This document shows positions 1 through 7,382 of a DNA stretch of 13,036 nucleotides, piece after piece; within the stretch, counting starts at the first letter, position 1, and the number at the start of each line of letters is the position of its first letter. The DNA comes from an uncultured Acidobacteriota bacterium (GTDB lineage: Bacteria; Acidobacteriota; Vicinamibacteria; Vicinamibacterales; SCN-69-37): NCBI GenBank assembly GCA_937880585.1, contig CALFMR010000346.1, forward strand, positions 1-13,036, read 5' to 3'. The translations under genes and the position numbers were made by a program. The notes below the pieces were generated by a model. The model was not told the DNA's origin. It did not search any database and saw only the letters and a program-made list of their open reading frames with translations.

Positions 1-357
1 GTCGCCGACGGCAACGACCTCATCGCCGCGAACGCGACCATGCTGGCGCGGCTGGAAGATCAGTATGGCGTGCCGGCGACGATATTGGTCGCCATATGGG
101 GGCTCGAGTCCGGCTATGGCAAGAACGAGGGCTCCTACAATCTCTTTCAGGCCCTGGCGACGCTCGGCTTCGACGGGCCGCGCATGGGTTACGGCCGGCG
201 GCAATTCCTGGCGGCCCTGAAGATCGCCGACGCCGAGGGGCTCGATCCGCAAAGCATGACGTCGTCCTGGGCGGGCGCCATCGGCCATACGCAATTCGTG
301 CCGACGACGTTCCTGAGCGACGCCGTGGACGGCGACGGTCCGGGCGCGTTCATCTGA
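1..357 (+). pseudogene. Lytic murein transglycosylase (MltB/GH103 type), fragment missing both ends
   Basis: The frame is open from base 1, so the 5' part lies outside the window. Visible MltB-family features are the catalytic-glutamate segment WGLESGYG (Glu is residue 36 of the fragment), the RRQFLAALKIAD helix, and the GAIGHTQFVPTTFL segment followed by AVDGDG. The family cleaves peptidoglycan glycan strands to 1,6-anhydro-muropeptides in the periplasm. In complete members AVDGDG is followed by roughly 100 further residues (NYL..GW region). Here the frame runs only PGAFI and stops, and no other frame carries the missing part. I therefore call it truncated at about base 338. The catalytic Glu is kept but the fold would be incomplete. 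The broken end faces another truncated gene on the opposite strand. A deletion, or an assembly join to unrelated DNA, are both possible. Confidence 0.75.
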
Positions 358-359
358 TC

Positions 360-689
360 CGTGCCGGCGTCGGAGGTCACGACGACCGCGACCGTGCGGC
401 TGCAGGTGAGACGGATGGTCACGCCCGCGAGCGCGCGGCCCGCCTCGTCCGTCACGCGGCCCGAGACCACGCCCACGACAGCCGAAGACGTCGGGGCAGA
501 CGCTCGCGTCTGCGCGGCGTCGTGGGCGCGCACCACAGCGATCGCGGCAACGAGTAGCAGCGACGCGAGACACGCGCGCCGGGTCGGGCGGCGCCAGATA
601 GCGCGAGGCCGACGCGGCTTCCCGAGGCGTACAGACACGGAAAATGAGTTGGGAGCGATACGATGCGCCGGGCGCTTCGATTCAGCCAT
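360..689 (-). pseudogene. Truncated N-terminus of an exported protein with a carboxypeptidase-regulatory-like domain
   Basis: Reading leftward from an ATG at 689, the product has an Arg-rich start, a hydrophobic stretch (CLASLLLVAAIAVVRA) that looks like a signal peptide or anchor, then VVSGRVTDEAGRALAGVTIRL...VVVTSDAG. That is the start of a carboxypeptidase-regulatory-like beta-sandwich (GxVxDxxGxxLxGVxVxL ... T(S/D)xxG). This domain opens many TonB-dependent receptors and surface proteins, which are numerous in Acidobacteria. After SDAG the expected Y/F-x-F-xxLPPGxY continuation is missing and the frame reads into the antisense of the transglycosylase fragment, so the gene is cut near base 360. 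I see no good ribosome binding site before 689. The start could lie further in, for example a GTG about 17 codons downstream. Confidence 0.5.
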
Positions 690-883
690 GTTCGTCCGGA
701 GGACGACCAGGGAAACGAACCCGGCGGATCGGGTCGAAGCGACGCCACCGGGCGGCGCCCTACGGCAGACCTGTGGTGGCTGCCGCCATCGGAGCGCCGG
801 GTGGCTGACGCGTGGAGGGTAGCATGATATTTCTTGTGGGCTCGGCCGGGTCCCGGGCCCAGTGACAGATAGACGGACGTTCG
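690..883. other. Intergenic region between divergent truncated gene and pyruvate carboxylase
   Basis: These 194 bases should hold the pyc promoter. I see no convincing -35/-10 pair. The only AT-rich island is at 820-834 (TAGCATGATATTTCT), which may contain the -10. No ORF with protein-like composition is visible. Confidence 0.4.
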
Positions 884-3800
884 ATGCAGAAACTCCTCGC
901 CCTGAATCGCGGTGAAATCGCCATCCGGATCATGCGTGCGGCCACCGAGCTCGGCCTGCGCACGGTTGCGATCTTTCCGAAGCAAGATGCCTTGAGCCTC
1001 CACCGCTTCAAGGCGGACGAGGCCTACGAAATCGGTGCCGGCAAAGGGCCCATCGAGGCGTATCTCGACGTCGACGGCATCGTCGCCCTGGCGAAGGCCA
1101 AGGGCGTCGACGCGATTCATCCCGGCTACGGTTTTCTGTCCGAGAACCCCGCGTTGCCGCGCGCGTGCGAGAAGGCGGGCATCACGTTCGTCGGGCCGAG
1201 CGCCAAGCTGCTCGAGCTGCTCGGCGACAAGACGAAAGCGCGCGCGCTGGCGCTCCGCGCAGGCGTGCCGATCGTGCCTGGCGTCGAGCACGCGCTCAAC
1301 GGCCTGACCGAGGCGCGGCGCGCGGCGCGCGACATCGGGTATCCGCTCATCATCAAGGCCGCCTTCGGCGGCGGCGGCCGCGGGATGCGCGTCGTCGAAT
1401 CAGCCGACGAGCTCGCCCCGCGCTTCGAAGAAGCCACGCGCGAAGCCGCGTCGGCTTTCGGCAATGGCGCGGTGTTCCTCGAGCGCTACATCCGCAAGCC
1501 GAAGCACGTGGAGGTGCAGATCCTCGCCGACCGTCACGGCCACGTCCTGCACCTGTACGAGCGTGACTGCTCGGTGCAGCGCCGGCATCAGAAGGTCGTC
1601 GAAGTGGCGCCCGCCGTGGGACTCGATCCGGACATTCGTCGCGGCATCTGCGATGCCGCGGTGCGGCTGGTGAAGAAGGCCGGTTATTACAACGCGGGTA
1701 CGGTCGAGTTCCTGCTCGACTCGGAAACGGGCGAGTGGTTCTTCATCGAGGTCAACCCGCGCATCCAGGTCGAGCACACGGTGACCGAAGTCGTCACGGG
1801 CGTCGATCTCCTGCGTTGCCAGATTCTCGTCGCGCAGGGGCATTCGCTCTTCGACGAGACGATCGGACTGCCGCCGCAGGACCAGGTGCCGCTGCACGGC
1901 TACGCGCTCCAGTGCCGCGTGACGACCGAGGATCCGCAGAACGGCTTCGTGCCCGATTACGGGAAAATCCACACGTACCGTTCGCCCGCCGGATTCGGCA
2001 TCAGGCTCGACGGCGGGTCCGCGTACGGCGGCGCGGTCATCAGTCCGTTCTACGACTCGCTGCTCGTCAAGTGCACGGCGTGGGGCCGCGACTTCACCGA
2101 CGCGTGCCGGCGCATGGACCGCGCGCTGCGCGAGTTCCGCATCCGCGGCGTCAAGACCAACATCCCGTTCCTCGAGAACGTCGTCAATCACCCGCTCTTC
2201 CAGTCGGGCCGCGCGACGACGCGGTTCATCGACGAGACGCCGGGCCTGTTCGCGTTCACGCCGCGCCGCGATCGCGCGACGAAGCTCTTGACCTACGTCG
2301 CCGAGATCACGGTCAACGGCAATCCCGAGGTGAAGGGCAAGTCGAAGCCCGCGCGGTTGAAGACGCCGGTCGTGCCGTCAGCCGGATCGGGCGCGCCGCC
2401 GGCCGGCACGCGGCAGAAGCTCGATGAGCTCGGCGCGGACGGCTTCGTCGAGTGGACGCGCAAGCAGAAGCCTTTGCTCCTGACCGACACGACGCTCCGC
2501 GACGCGCACCAGTCGCTCCTCACGACGCGCGTGCGCACGTACGACATGGCGGCGATTGCCGCCTTCATCGCGCACCGGCTGCCGCACCTGTACAGCCTCG
2601 AAATGTGGGGCGGCGCGACGTTCGACGTGTCGATGCGCTTCCTTCGCGAAGATCCGTGGAAGCGGCTGACGCGGCTGCGCGAGCTCATCCCGAACATCTG
2701 CTTCCAGATGCTCTTGCGCGCGTCGAACGCCGTCGGTTACACGGCGTATCCGGACAACGCCGTGCGCGCGTTCGTCGCCGAGGCGGCCGCGAACGGCATG
2801 GACATCTTCCGCGTGTTCGACTCGCTCAACTGGCTGCCGAACATGAAGGTGGCGATGGCGGCGGTCCAGAAGACGGGCCGCGTGTGCGAGGCCGCGGTCT
2901 GCTACACGGGCGACATCCTCGACCCGAAGCGCGACAAGTACCCGCTGCGCTACTACGTGCGTATCGCGAAGGAGCTCGAGCGCATGGGCGCGCACATTCT
3001 CGCCATCAAGGACATGGCGGGACTCTGCCGGCCGTACGCTGCCGAGAAGCTCGTCCGCGCGCTGCGGCAGGAAGTCGACATCCCGATCCACTTCCACACG
3101 CACGACACGAGCGGCGTACAAGCCGCGGCGGTGCTCAAGGCGAGTGACGCCGGCGTCGACATCGCGGACGTCGCGGTCGCGGCGATGAGCGGCACGACGA
3201 GCCAGCCGAATCTCAACTCGATCGTCGCCGCCCTCGAGCACACGCCGCGCGCGACCGGCCTCAGTCTGCCGTCGCTCAACGCGTACTCCGACTACTGGGA
3301 GGCCGTGCGTACCGAGTACGAGCCGTTCGACAACGCGCCGCCGTCGGGCACGGCCGAGGTCTACGCGCACGAGATGCCGGGCGGCCAGTACACGAACCTG
3401 CGCGCGCAGGCCGACGTCATGGGCCTGGGCGATCGCTGGGGCGACATCGCACGTGCCTACGCGGACGTGAACCGCGCGTTCGGCGACATCGTGAAGGTCA
3501 CGCCGTCGAGCAAGGTCGTCGGCGACATGGCCATCTTCCTCGTCACGCACGGCCTGACGATGGCGGAGTTCGAGGCCAAGGGGGCGAGGCACGGGCTGAC
3601 GCTGCCCAACTCGGTCATCGAGATGTTCGCTGGATCGCTCGGTCAGCCCGACGGTGGCTGGCCGAAGCGGCTGCAGCGGCAGATCCTCGGCCGGCAGAAG
3701 CCGCAGCGTGGCCGCCCCGGTGCGCGGCTGAAGCCCGTGGACTTCGAGGCGACCACCGCCGACATCGAACGGCAGATTGGCCGCAAGCCGTCGGACACGG

Positions 3801-4348
3801 AAGTCTTGAGCTACGTCATGTATCCCGACGTGTTCCTCAAGTTCGCGCGCGCGGTCCAGAAATACGGCGACCTCGGCGTGCTGCCGACGACGGCATTCCT
3901 CTACGGGATGAAGACGGGCGACGAGATCACCGTCGACCTCGAGCCGGGCAAGACGATCGTCGTGAAGTTCCTGACCGTCGGCGAGCTCCGCCCTGACGGC
4001 CAGCGCATCGTCTTCTTCGAGCTGAACGGGCAGCCGCGCGAAGTGATCGTTCCCGATCTCTCGCAGAAGCCAACGACCGCGCCGCGCGATGTCGCCGATC
4101 CCAATCAGCTTGGTCAAATCGGCGCGCCCACGCCCGGCGTCGTGACGACGGTCGCCGTCGAGCAGGGCCAAACGGTCACGGTCGGCCAGAAGCTGCTCGT
4201 TCTCGAAGCGATGAAGATGCAGAGCACCGTCTACGCGCCGGTTGCGGGACGCGTCGCGCGCCGACTCGTGCAGCCGGGTCAGACCGTAGAACCGAAGGAA
4301 CTGCTGCTGGTGATCGATCCCGAAGACACCGCGAGCCCCCGAGCGTAG
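884..4348 (+). CDS. pyc: Pyruvate carboxylase, single-chain, biotin-dependent
   Basis: This 1154-residue protein has the full length and domain order of single-chain pyruvate carboxylases, which make oxaloacetate from pyruvate, bicarbonate and ATP (anaplerosis, gluconeogenesis) in the cytoplasm. Biotin carboxylase (about 1-450) shows LALNRGEIAIRI, the ATP-grasp loop AFGGGGRGM (159-168, after Lys158), RRHQKVVE, and EVNPRIQVEH (Glu289, Asn291, Arg293). The carboxyltransferase domain (about 527-820) has DTTLRDAHQS (metal ligand Asp535), MWGGATFD, the carbamylated-lysine site AIKDMAG (Lys709) and HTHDTSG (His738, His740). The C-terminal biotinyl domain carries EAMKM with the biotinylated Lys1111. 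This combination excludes acetyl- or propionyl-CoA carboxylase subunits, which are split and lack this carboxyltransferase. The ATG at 884 is the first start after an in-frame TGA at 863 and matches the usual N-terminus. Only a weak GGA sits upstream. No key residue is missing. Confidence 0.97.
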   Translation: MQKLLALNRGEIAIRIMRAATELGLRTVAIFPKQDALSLHRFKADEAYEIGAGKGPIEAYLDVDGIVALAKAKGVDAIHPGYGFLSENPALPRACEKAGITFVGPSAKLLELLGDKTKARALALRAGVPIVPGVEHALNGLTEARRAARDIGYPLIIKAAFGGGGRGMRVVESADELAPRFEEATREAASAFGNGAVFLERYIRKPKHVEVQILADRHGHVLHLYERDCSVQRRHQKVVEVAPAVGLDPDIRRGICDAAVRLVKKAGYYNAGTVEFLLDSETGEWFFIEVNPRIQVEHTVTEVVTGVDLLRCQILVAQGHSLFDETIGLPPQDQVPLHGYALQCRVTTEDPQNGFVPDYGKIHTYRSPAGFGIRLDGGSAYGGAVISPFYDSLLVKCTAWGRDFTDACRRMDRALREFRIRGVKTNIPFLENVVNHPLFQSGRATTRFIDETPGLFAFTPRRDRATKLLTYVAEITVNGNPEVKGKSKPARLKTPVVPSAGSGAPPAGTRQKLDELGADGFVEWTRKQKPLLLTDTTLRDAHQSLLTTRVRTYDMAAIAAFIAHRLPHLYSLEMWGGATFDVSMRFLREDPWKRLTRLRELIPNICFQMLLRASNAVGYTAYPDNAVRAFVAEAAANGMDIFRVFDSLNWLPNMKVAMAAVQKTGRVCEAAVCYTGDILDPKRDKYPLRYYVRIAKELERMGAHILAIKDMAGLCRPYAAEKLVRALRQEVDIPIHFHTHDTSGVQAAAVLKASDAGVDIADVAVAAMSGTTSQPNLNSIVAALEHTPRATGLSLPSLNAYSDYWEAVRTEYEPFDNAPPSGTAEVYAHEMPGGQYTNLRAQADVMGLGDRWGDIARAYADVNRAFGDIVKVTPSSKVVGDMAIFLVTHGLTMAEFEAKGARHGLTLPNSVIEMFAGSLGQPDGGWPKRLQRQILGRQKPQRGRPGARLKPVDFEATTADIERQIGRKPSDTEVLSYVMYPDVFLKFARAVQKYGDLGVLPTTAFLYGMKTGDEITVDLEPGKTIVVKFLTVGELRPDGQRIVFFELNGQPREVIVPDLSQKPTTAPRDVADPNQLGQIGAPTPGVVTTVAVEQGQTVTVGQKLLVLEAMKMQSTVYAPVAGRVARRLVQPGQTVEPKELLLVIDPEDTASPRA

Positions 4349-4372
4349 CGAAGGAGCGCGTCCGCCGGGCAC

Positions 4373-4378
4373 TATAAT
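4373..4378 (+). promoter_or_regulatory. Perfect TATAAT -10 box upstream of the phosphatidyltransferase gene
   Basis: GGGCACTATAATTGCCCG lies 25 bases after the pyc stop and about 53 bases before the ATG at 4432. The hexamer matches the sigma-70 -10 consensus 6/6. At 17-bp spacing the -35 position reads GAAGGA, a poor match. GGGCA and TGCCC flank the box as a 5-bp inverted repeat. It implies the downstream gene has its own promoter rather than depending on pyc read-through, and it argues against a TTG start at 4378. Confidence 0.5.
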
Positions 4379-4431
4379 TGCCCGCCCCAGCCGCCGCAAT
4401 CACATCGTGGACGAATGCCCGAGGTACGCCC

Positions 4432-5127
4432 ATGGAAGATCGCAAGCGTTCGCATTCGCTCTTGAGTCCGCTGGAGAGACGGCTCTCCGACTTCCTCGTG
4501 TCGCTCGTGCCGAGAGCGGTGGCCTCCCAACACCTGACGCTGCTCACGCTGCTGTGGTCGGTCCTCGTAATTGGCGCGGGTATTCTCGCTCGCCGCGATC
4601 TTCGGTGGCTCTACGGCATTTCCGCGCTCATCGTGCTGCAGTATCTGACTGACGCCGTCGACGGCAAGGTCGGCAAGACACGGAACGCCGGACTGGTCGC
4701 CTGGGGTTATTACATGGACCATTTGCTCGACTATGTGTTTTTGTGCGCGCTGCTGGGCGTGTACGCGATGCTCCTGCCGTCATCGCTGCGCCATCTGATG
4801 GTCATCGCCTTGGCCGTGGCTGGCGGCTTCATGGTCAGCTCGTTCCTCGCGCGTGCCATGACCGGTGAGCTGCAAATCAGCTACGGCGGCGTTGGACCCA
4901 TCGAGGTGCGGTTGCTGTTCATCGCACTCAACACCTGGCTCGTCGTCACCGGCCGCACCTACATGCTAGCCGTCATTCCCTACGCCATCGCGGTCTCCAT
5001 CGTCGTGCTCGCTGCACTCATCTGGCGCACGCAACGCGAACTGTGGCGCCTCGATGATGCAAGGCGCCGTCGGCAGGTGGAAGCCGCCGCCGCTTCTGCG
5101 ACGAACGCTGCGGATGGTCGTTCGTGA
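4432..5127 (+). CDS. CDP-alcohol phosphatidyltransferase family membrane protein
   Basis: This 231-residue integral membrane protein has about six hydrophobic segments (near 35-52, 57-73, 91-116, 121-143, 157-172, 177-199), typical of the family that moves a phospho-group from a CDP-linked donor to an alcohol. The active-site block is at 74-100: D74-x2-D77-G78 ... G92-x3-D96-x3-D100, so all four metal-binding aspartates are kept. It departs from the textbook D(G)x2ARx8Gx3Dx3D motif: AR is GK (81-82) and the spacer is nine residues, not eight. PRAVASQHLTLLTLL (27-41) matches the usual TPNxLT-type lead-in. The tail (200-231) is charged and Ala/Arg-rich. The ATG at 4432 is preceded by GAGG (4421-4424) seven bases upstream, better than a TTG at 4378 inside the -10 box. 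The substrate cannot be told: PgsA, CdsA-linked or inositol-type transferases are not distinguished here. Confidence 0.85.
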   Translation: MEDRKRSHSLLSPLERRLSDFLVSLVPRAVASQHLTLLTLLWSVLVIGAGILARRDLRWLYGISALIVLQYLTDAVDGKVGKTRNAGLVAWGYYMDHLLDYVFLCALLGVYAMLLPSSLRHLMVIALAVAGGFMVSSFLARAMTGELQISYGGVGPIEVRLLFIALNTWLVVTGRTYMLAVIPYAIAVSIVVLAALIWRTQRELWRLDDARRRRQVEAAAASATNAADGRS

Positions 5128-5206
5128 GCAATCTCGGCCGGCATCGCCCAACGTTTCACCGTGGCGTGGGGGCTGAAGTTAGCGCCTTGACGCCGCCAAG
5201 ACGATC

Positions 5207-5305
5207 ATGATGAAGAACCGACATTCGTTCGACCTGAACGACCTGCGCCTCGGCGAAGAAGGCCGTTGGCGCCGGCTCAAGCCGGCTGTCAGCGTGCCGT
5301 CCTAG
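5207..5305 (+). CDS. Possible 32-residue ORF ending at the IS target site
   Basis: ATGATGAAG opens a 32-codon frame (MMKNRHSFDLNDLRLGEE... ending VSVPS) with mostly G/C third positions. No ribosome binding site is visible and I do not recognise the peptide. Its TAG stop is made from the TA target duplication plus the first G of the insertion sequence. Without the element the frame would end in TAA at the same point, so the element did not truncate it. It may be a decayed gene remnant or chance. Confidence 0.2.
   Translation: MMKNRHSFDLNDLRLGEEGRWRRLKPAVSVPS
5271..5286 (+). repeat. Short hairpin beside the IS insertion site
   Basis: GCCGGC-TCAA-GCCGGC forms a 6-bp all-GC stem (7 bp if T and A pair) with a tight loop. 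No T-run follows, so it is not a standard intrinsic terminator. It lies 17 bp from the TA target duplication, about 145 bp after the phosphatidyltransferase stop. Confidence 0.4.
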
Positions 5306-5321
5306 AAGCCATCTCATAAAT
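5305..5321 (+). repeat. IS left terminal inverted repeat
   Basis: GAAGCCATCTCATAAAT, identical over 17 bases to the reverse complement of 6134-6150. It is preceded by the duplicated TA. Beyond it the two ends share only CGAA at a one-base offset. Confidence 0.92.
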
Positions 5322-6081
5322 TGCGAAGTAGGATGTTCGCGCACGCGAGGTGTAAGAGGCCGAGAAAGTTCTCGACATGTCGTTCCCACCGCGTGACCAG
5401 CCGCCGCGAGTTGTGGAGCCAGGCGAAGAGGCGTTCGATCTTCCACCGCCGTGTCGTGCGCCGGAGCGGGCGGCCATCCTGGGTCGGCACGCGTCGGCCG
5501 CGACGATGCCGTGCGATCATCTCGATCCCATAGTCGGCCATCATGATCGCGTCGAGCGCGTCGCTGTCATACCCGCGGTCACCGATCAAGCGCGTCGGGA
5601 GGTCCGGGAGGAACCGCGCGTCGAGGGTGGCGGGAAGCAGGGGAGGGTTCATGCGGTGAAGCGCTGGCCACGTGCACGGCGACAGGAAGACCATGACGGT
5701 CGCAGATCGCCATGATTTTGCTCCCTTTGCCGCGGCGAGTAGGCCCAATGGCAGGCCCCCTGTTTTCGCCCCGGCGAACGTGGCGTCGACGAAGGCTTCG
5801 CTCAGATCGATCTTGCCGCGGTCGCGGAGGTCTTCCGCGAGGCGTTGTAAGAGCCGGTCGAGCCGGCCGGCGCGCTGCCATTGTTGAAAACGACGATGGC
5901 AGGTTAGGTACGGCGGGTAGCGCGTCGGCAGATCCTGCCACGGGGCGCCGGTCCGCAAGACCCACAGCACGCCGTTCATCACGGCTCGCGCATCGGTCCA
6001 CGGCCGCCCGCGGCCATCGGGCCGCCGGTGCGGACGAAACGTCGGGGCGAGCACGGCCCCTTGAGCGTCGGTCAGATCCAT
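5314..6081 (-). pseudogene. IS5-family DDE transposase, two compensating frameshifts
   Basis: The open frame from ATG 6081 gives 255 residues starting MDLTDAQGAVL and ending CANILLRNL, close to the normal transposase length. It carries the DDE residues: D99 (FVDATFAGAK), D168 (LIGDRGYDSD) and E216 (RWKIERLFAWL). Between about 104 and 143 this frame is not transposase-like (LGLLAAAKGAKSWRS...). The expected family sequence GPTRRGKGSKIMAICDRHG...ASASPHE is instead in the -1 frame. Full reading needs a -1 shift at AAAACAGGGGG (plus 5756-5766) and a +1 shift at the C-rich run (plus 5640-5647). IS427-group elements often use one programmed shift between two ORFs, which could explain the first. The second leaves the product either garbled in the middle or stopped at 5579. 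I call it inactive unless the second shift is a sequencing error. Confidence 0.8.
5756..5766 (-). promoter_or_regulatory. Candidate -1 ribosomal frameshift site in the transposase
   Basis: On the coding strand the codons GCG AAA ACA GGG GGC are where family homology leaves the first frame for the -1 frame. Related elements commonly have an A/G run here. This one is AAAACAGGGGG, not an ideal X-XXY-YYZ heptamer, so efficient slippage is uncertain. Confidence 0.35.
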
Positions 6082-6133
6082 GGCCGAGGTACGACGCGGA
6101 CGGTCGCATCGTAACAGACGCTCAGTGTTTCGG

Positions 6134-6150
6134 ATTTATGAGATGGCTTC
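6134..6150 (-). repeat. IS right terminal inverted repeat
   Basis: ATTTATGAGATGGCTTC on the plus strand, the perfect inverted partner of 5305-5321. It is followed by the duplicated TA at 6151-6152. It lies 52 bp upstream of the transposase ATG. Confidence 0.92.
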
Positions 6151-6152
6151 TA

Positions 6153-6299
6153 AGCCCTGACCTATTGTTGCCGAGGGCGGCGCTTGAGGCTGCGACCGCC
6201 GAACCGACTGACAGCGCCGGGAGAGGACGGCTTTCGCGTTCGGGTCCTCCGAGATGCGGAGCGTAGACCTTCAAGTCAGGCGAACCGCAATTCCCGTCC
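6153..6299. other. Gap between the IS and the DHS-like gene
   Basis: About 147 bases beyond the IS and past the stop of the minus-strand DHS-like gene. A weak 5-bp hairpin (CTCCG-agatg-CGGAG, 6247-6261) is present without a T-run, so I do not call a terminator. No protein-like frame stands out. Confidence 0.3.
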
Positions 6300-7271
6300 C
6301 TACCAGCCCAGCACTTTCGCGAAGATCAACGGCGCGACGATCGTCGCGTCCGACTCGATGACGAAGGACGGTGTGTCGACGCCGAGCTTGCCCCACGTGA
6401 TCTTCTCGTTCGGCACCGCGCCCGAGTACGAGCCGTAGCTCGTCGTCGAATCGCTGATCTGGCAGAAGTAGCCCCACAGCCGCACGGGCCGCTTCAGGTC
6501 CTGCTCGATGAGCGGCACGACGCAGATGGGGAAGTCGCCCGCGATGCCGCCGCCGATCTGGAAGAAGCCGATCGACCGGTCGGCGCTCGACCGCTCGTAC
6601 CACCGGATGAGCTCCATCATGTACTCGACGCCGCTGCGCATCGTCGACGGCTGCGTGATGCGTCCTTCGAGGCAGAAGCCGGCGTAGACGTTGCCGAGCG
6701 TCGAATCTTCCCAGCCGGGGACGAAGAGCGGCAGATTGCGCTCCGCGGCGGCGAGCATCCAGCTCGCAGCCGGATCGATCTGGTAGTGCGGCACGAGGCT
6801 GCCGTTGCGCAGGATCTCGTAGAGGAACTCGTGCGGAAACGCGCGGCGACCCTCGCGGTCGGCGGCCGTCCAGCGATCGACGACGATGCGCTCGATGCGG
6901 CGCATGGCCTCTTCTTCGGGAATGCAGGTGTCGGTGACGCGGTTCAGGTGCCGATCGAGCAGCGCCTTCTCGTCGGTAGGCGTGAGGTCGCGGTAGCGCG
7001 GGACGCGCACGTAGTGGCGGTGCGCGACGAGGTTGAAGAGATCTTCTTCGAGGTTGGCGCCGGTGCAGCAGATCCCGTGAATCTTACCCGCGCGGATCAT
7101 GTCCGCGAGCGAGAGCCCGAGCTCCGCCGTGCTCATCGCACCGGCGAGCGTGACGAACATCCAACCGGACTGGTCGAGGTGCCGAACGTAGGCGTCAGCG
7201 GCGTCCTTCAGGGTGGCGGCGTTGAAGTGGCGGAAGTGGGCGTCGATGAACTGCGAAACTGGACCCGACAT
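6300..7271 (-). CDS. Deoxyhypusine synthase-like protein (bacterial DHS/homospermidine-synthase family)
   Basis: This 323-residue protein aligns with deoxyhypusine synthases along its length. TGANLEEDLFNLVAH matches the TxGGxEEDxxK NAD-site region. PLFVPGWEDSTLGN matches the PVFCPxxTDGSxGD loop. The C-terminal SGAVPNEKITWGKL matches the eukaryotic active-site SGAxPDEAVSWGK, with Glu289, Trp293 and the imine-forming Lys295 all kept. In eukaryotes and archaea the enzyme transfers the aminobutyl group of spermidine to eIF5A/aIF5A. Bacteria lack that target, and bacterial homologues are thought to act in polyamine synthesis (homospermidine or related, sometimes named speY). The exact substrate here is inferred, not shown. 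ATG 7271 has a strong AGGAGGT (7282-7288) upstream and a TACAAT box further up, so it can be transcribed apart from treY, 119 bp upstream. It is cytosolic, with no signal peptide. Confidence 0.9.
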   Translation of the reverse strand: MSGPVSQFIDAHFRHFNAATLKDAADAYVRHLDQSGWMFVTLAGAMSTAELGLSLADMIRAGKIHGICCTGANLEEDLFNLVAHRHYVRVPRYRDLTPTDEKALLDRHLNRVTDTCIPEEEAMRRIERIVVDRWTAADREGRRAFPHEFLYEILRNGSLVPHYQIDPAASWMLAAAERNLPLFVPGWEDSTLGNVYAGFCLEGRITQPSTMRSGVEYMMELIRWYERSSADRSIGFFQIGGGIAGDFPICVVPLIEQDLKRPVRLWGYFCQISDSTTSYGSYSGAVPNEKITWGKLGVDTPSFVIESDATIVAPLIFAKVLGW

Positions 7272-7281
7272 TCGCTACGGG

Positions 7282-7288
7282 ACCTCCT
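7282..7288 (-). promoter_or_regulatory. Strong ribosome binding site of the DHS-like gene
   Basis: AGGAGGT on the minus strand, with its last base 10 nt before the ATG at 7271. It is a near-perfect anti-16S match, the best in the window, and fixes the start. Confidence 0.75.
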
Positions 7289-7382
7289 CTCGGGCGGTGG
7301 CCGCGTGCGCACCATCGCACGGACCGTCGTCGTACGGCCCCTCGTTGGAACCGTCAGTTGTCGCCTGCTTGGCTTCGCCGCG

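Larger units (their letters stand above)
5303..6152 (-). mobile_element. IS5-family (IS427-like) insertion sequence with TA target duplication
   Basis: The element itself is 846 bp, 5305-6150. Its outer 17 bp are perfect inverted repeats, and TA at 5303-5304 and 6151-6152 is the target-site duplication. The size, the TA duplication and the transposase frame starting MDLTDAQ all fit the IS427 subgroup of the IS5 family. The ends are intact and the transposase reads on the minus strand. Joining the flanks does not rebuild any gene I recognise, so it sits in intergenic DNA between the phosphatidyltransferase and the convergent DHS-like gene. The perfect ends suggest recent arrival, although the transposase gene is damaged. 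Confidence 0.9.

Noticed and set aside
452..1291. 279-codon minus-strand frame covering the pyc start
   Set aside because: Its composition is that of reverse-strand pyc codons and it covers the intergenic gap without any domain.
2378..4399. 673-codon open frame antisense to pyruvate carboxylase
   Set aside because: Arg/Asp/His/Val-rich product with no domain, lying wholly opposite a well-conserved gene; long antisense frames are expected at this GC content.
4378..4431. TTG start for the phosphatidyltransferase giving 18 extra residues
   Set aside because: The TTG overlaps the TATAAT box, and the ATG at 4432 has a GAGG ribosome binding site; the added residues look like untranslated sequence.
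6247..6261. Hairpin as terminator of the DHS-like gene
   Set aside because: Stem of only 5 bp and no U-run on the minus-strand transcript.
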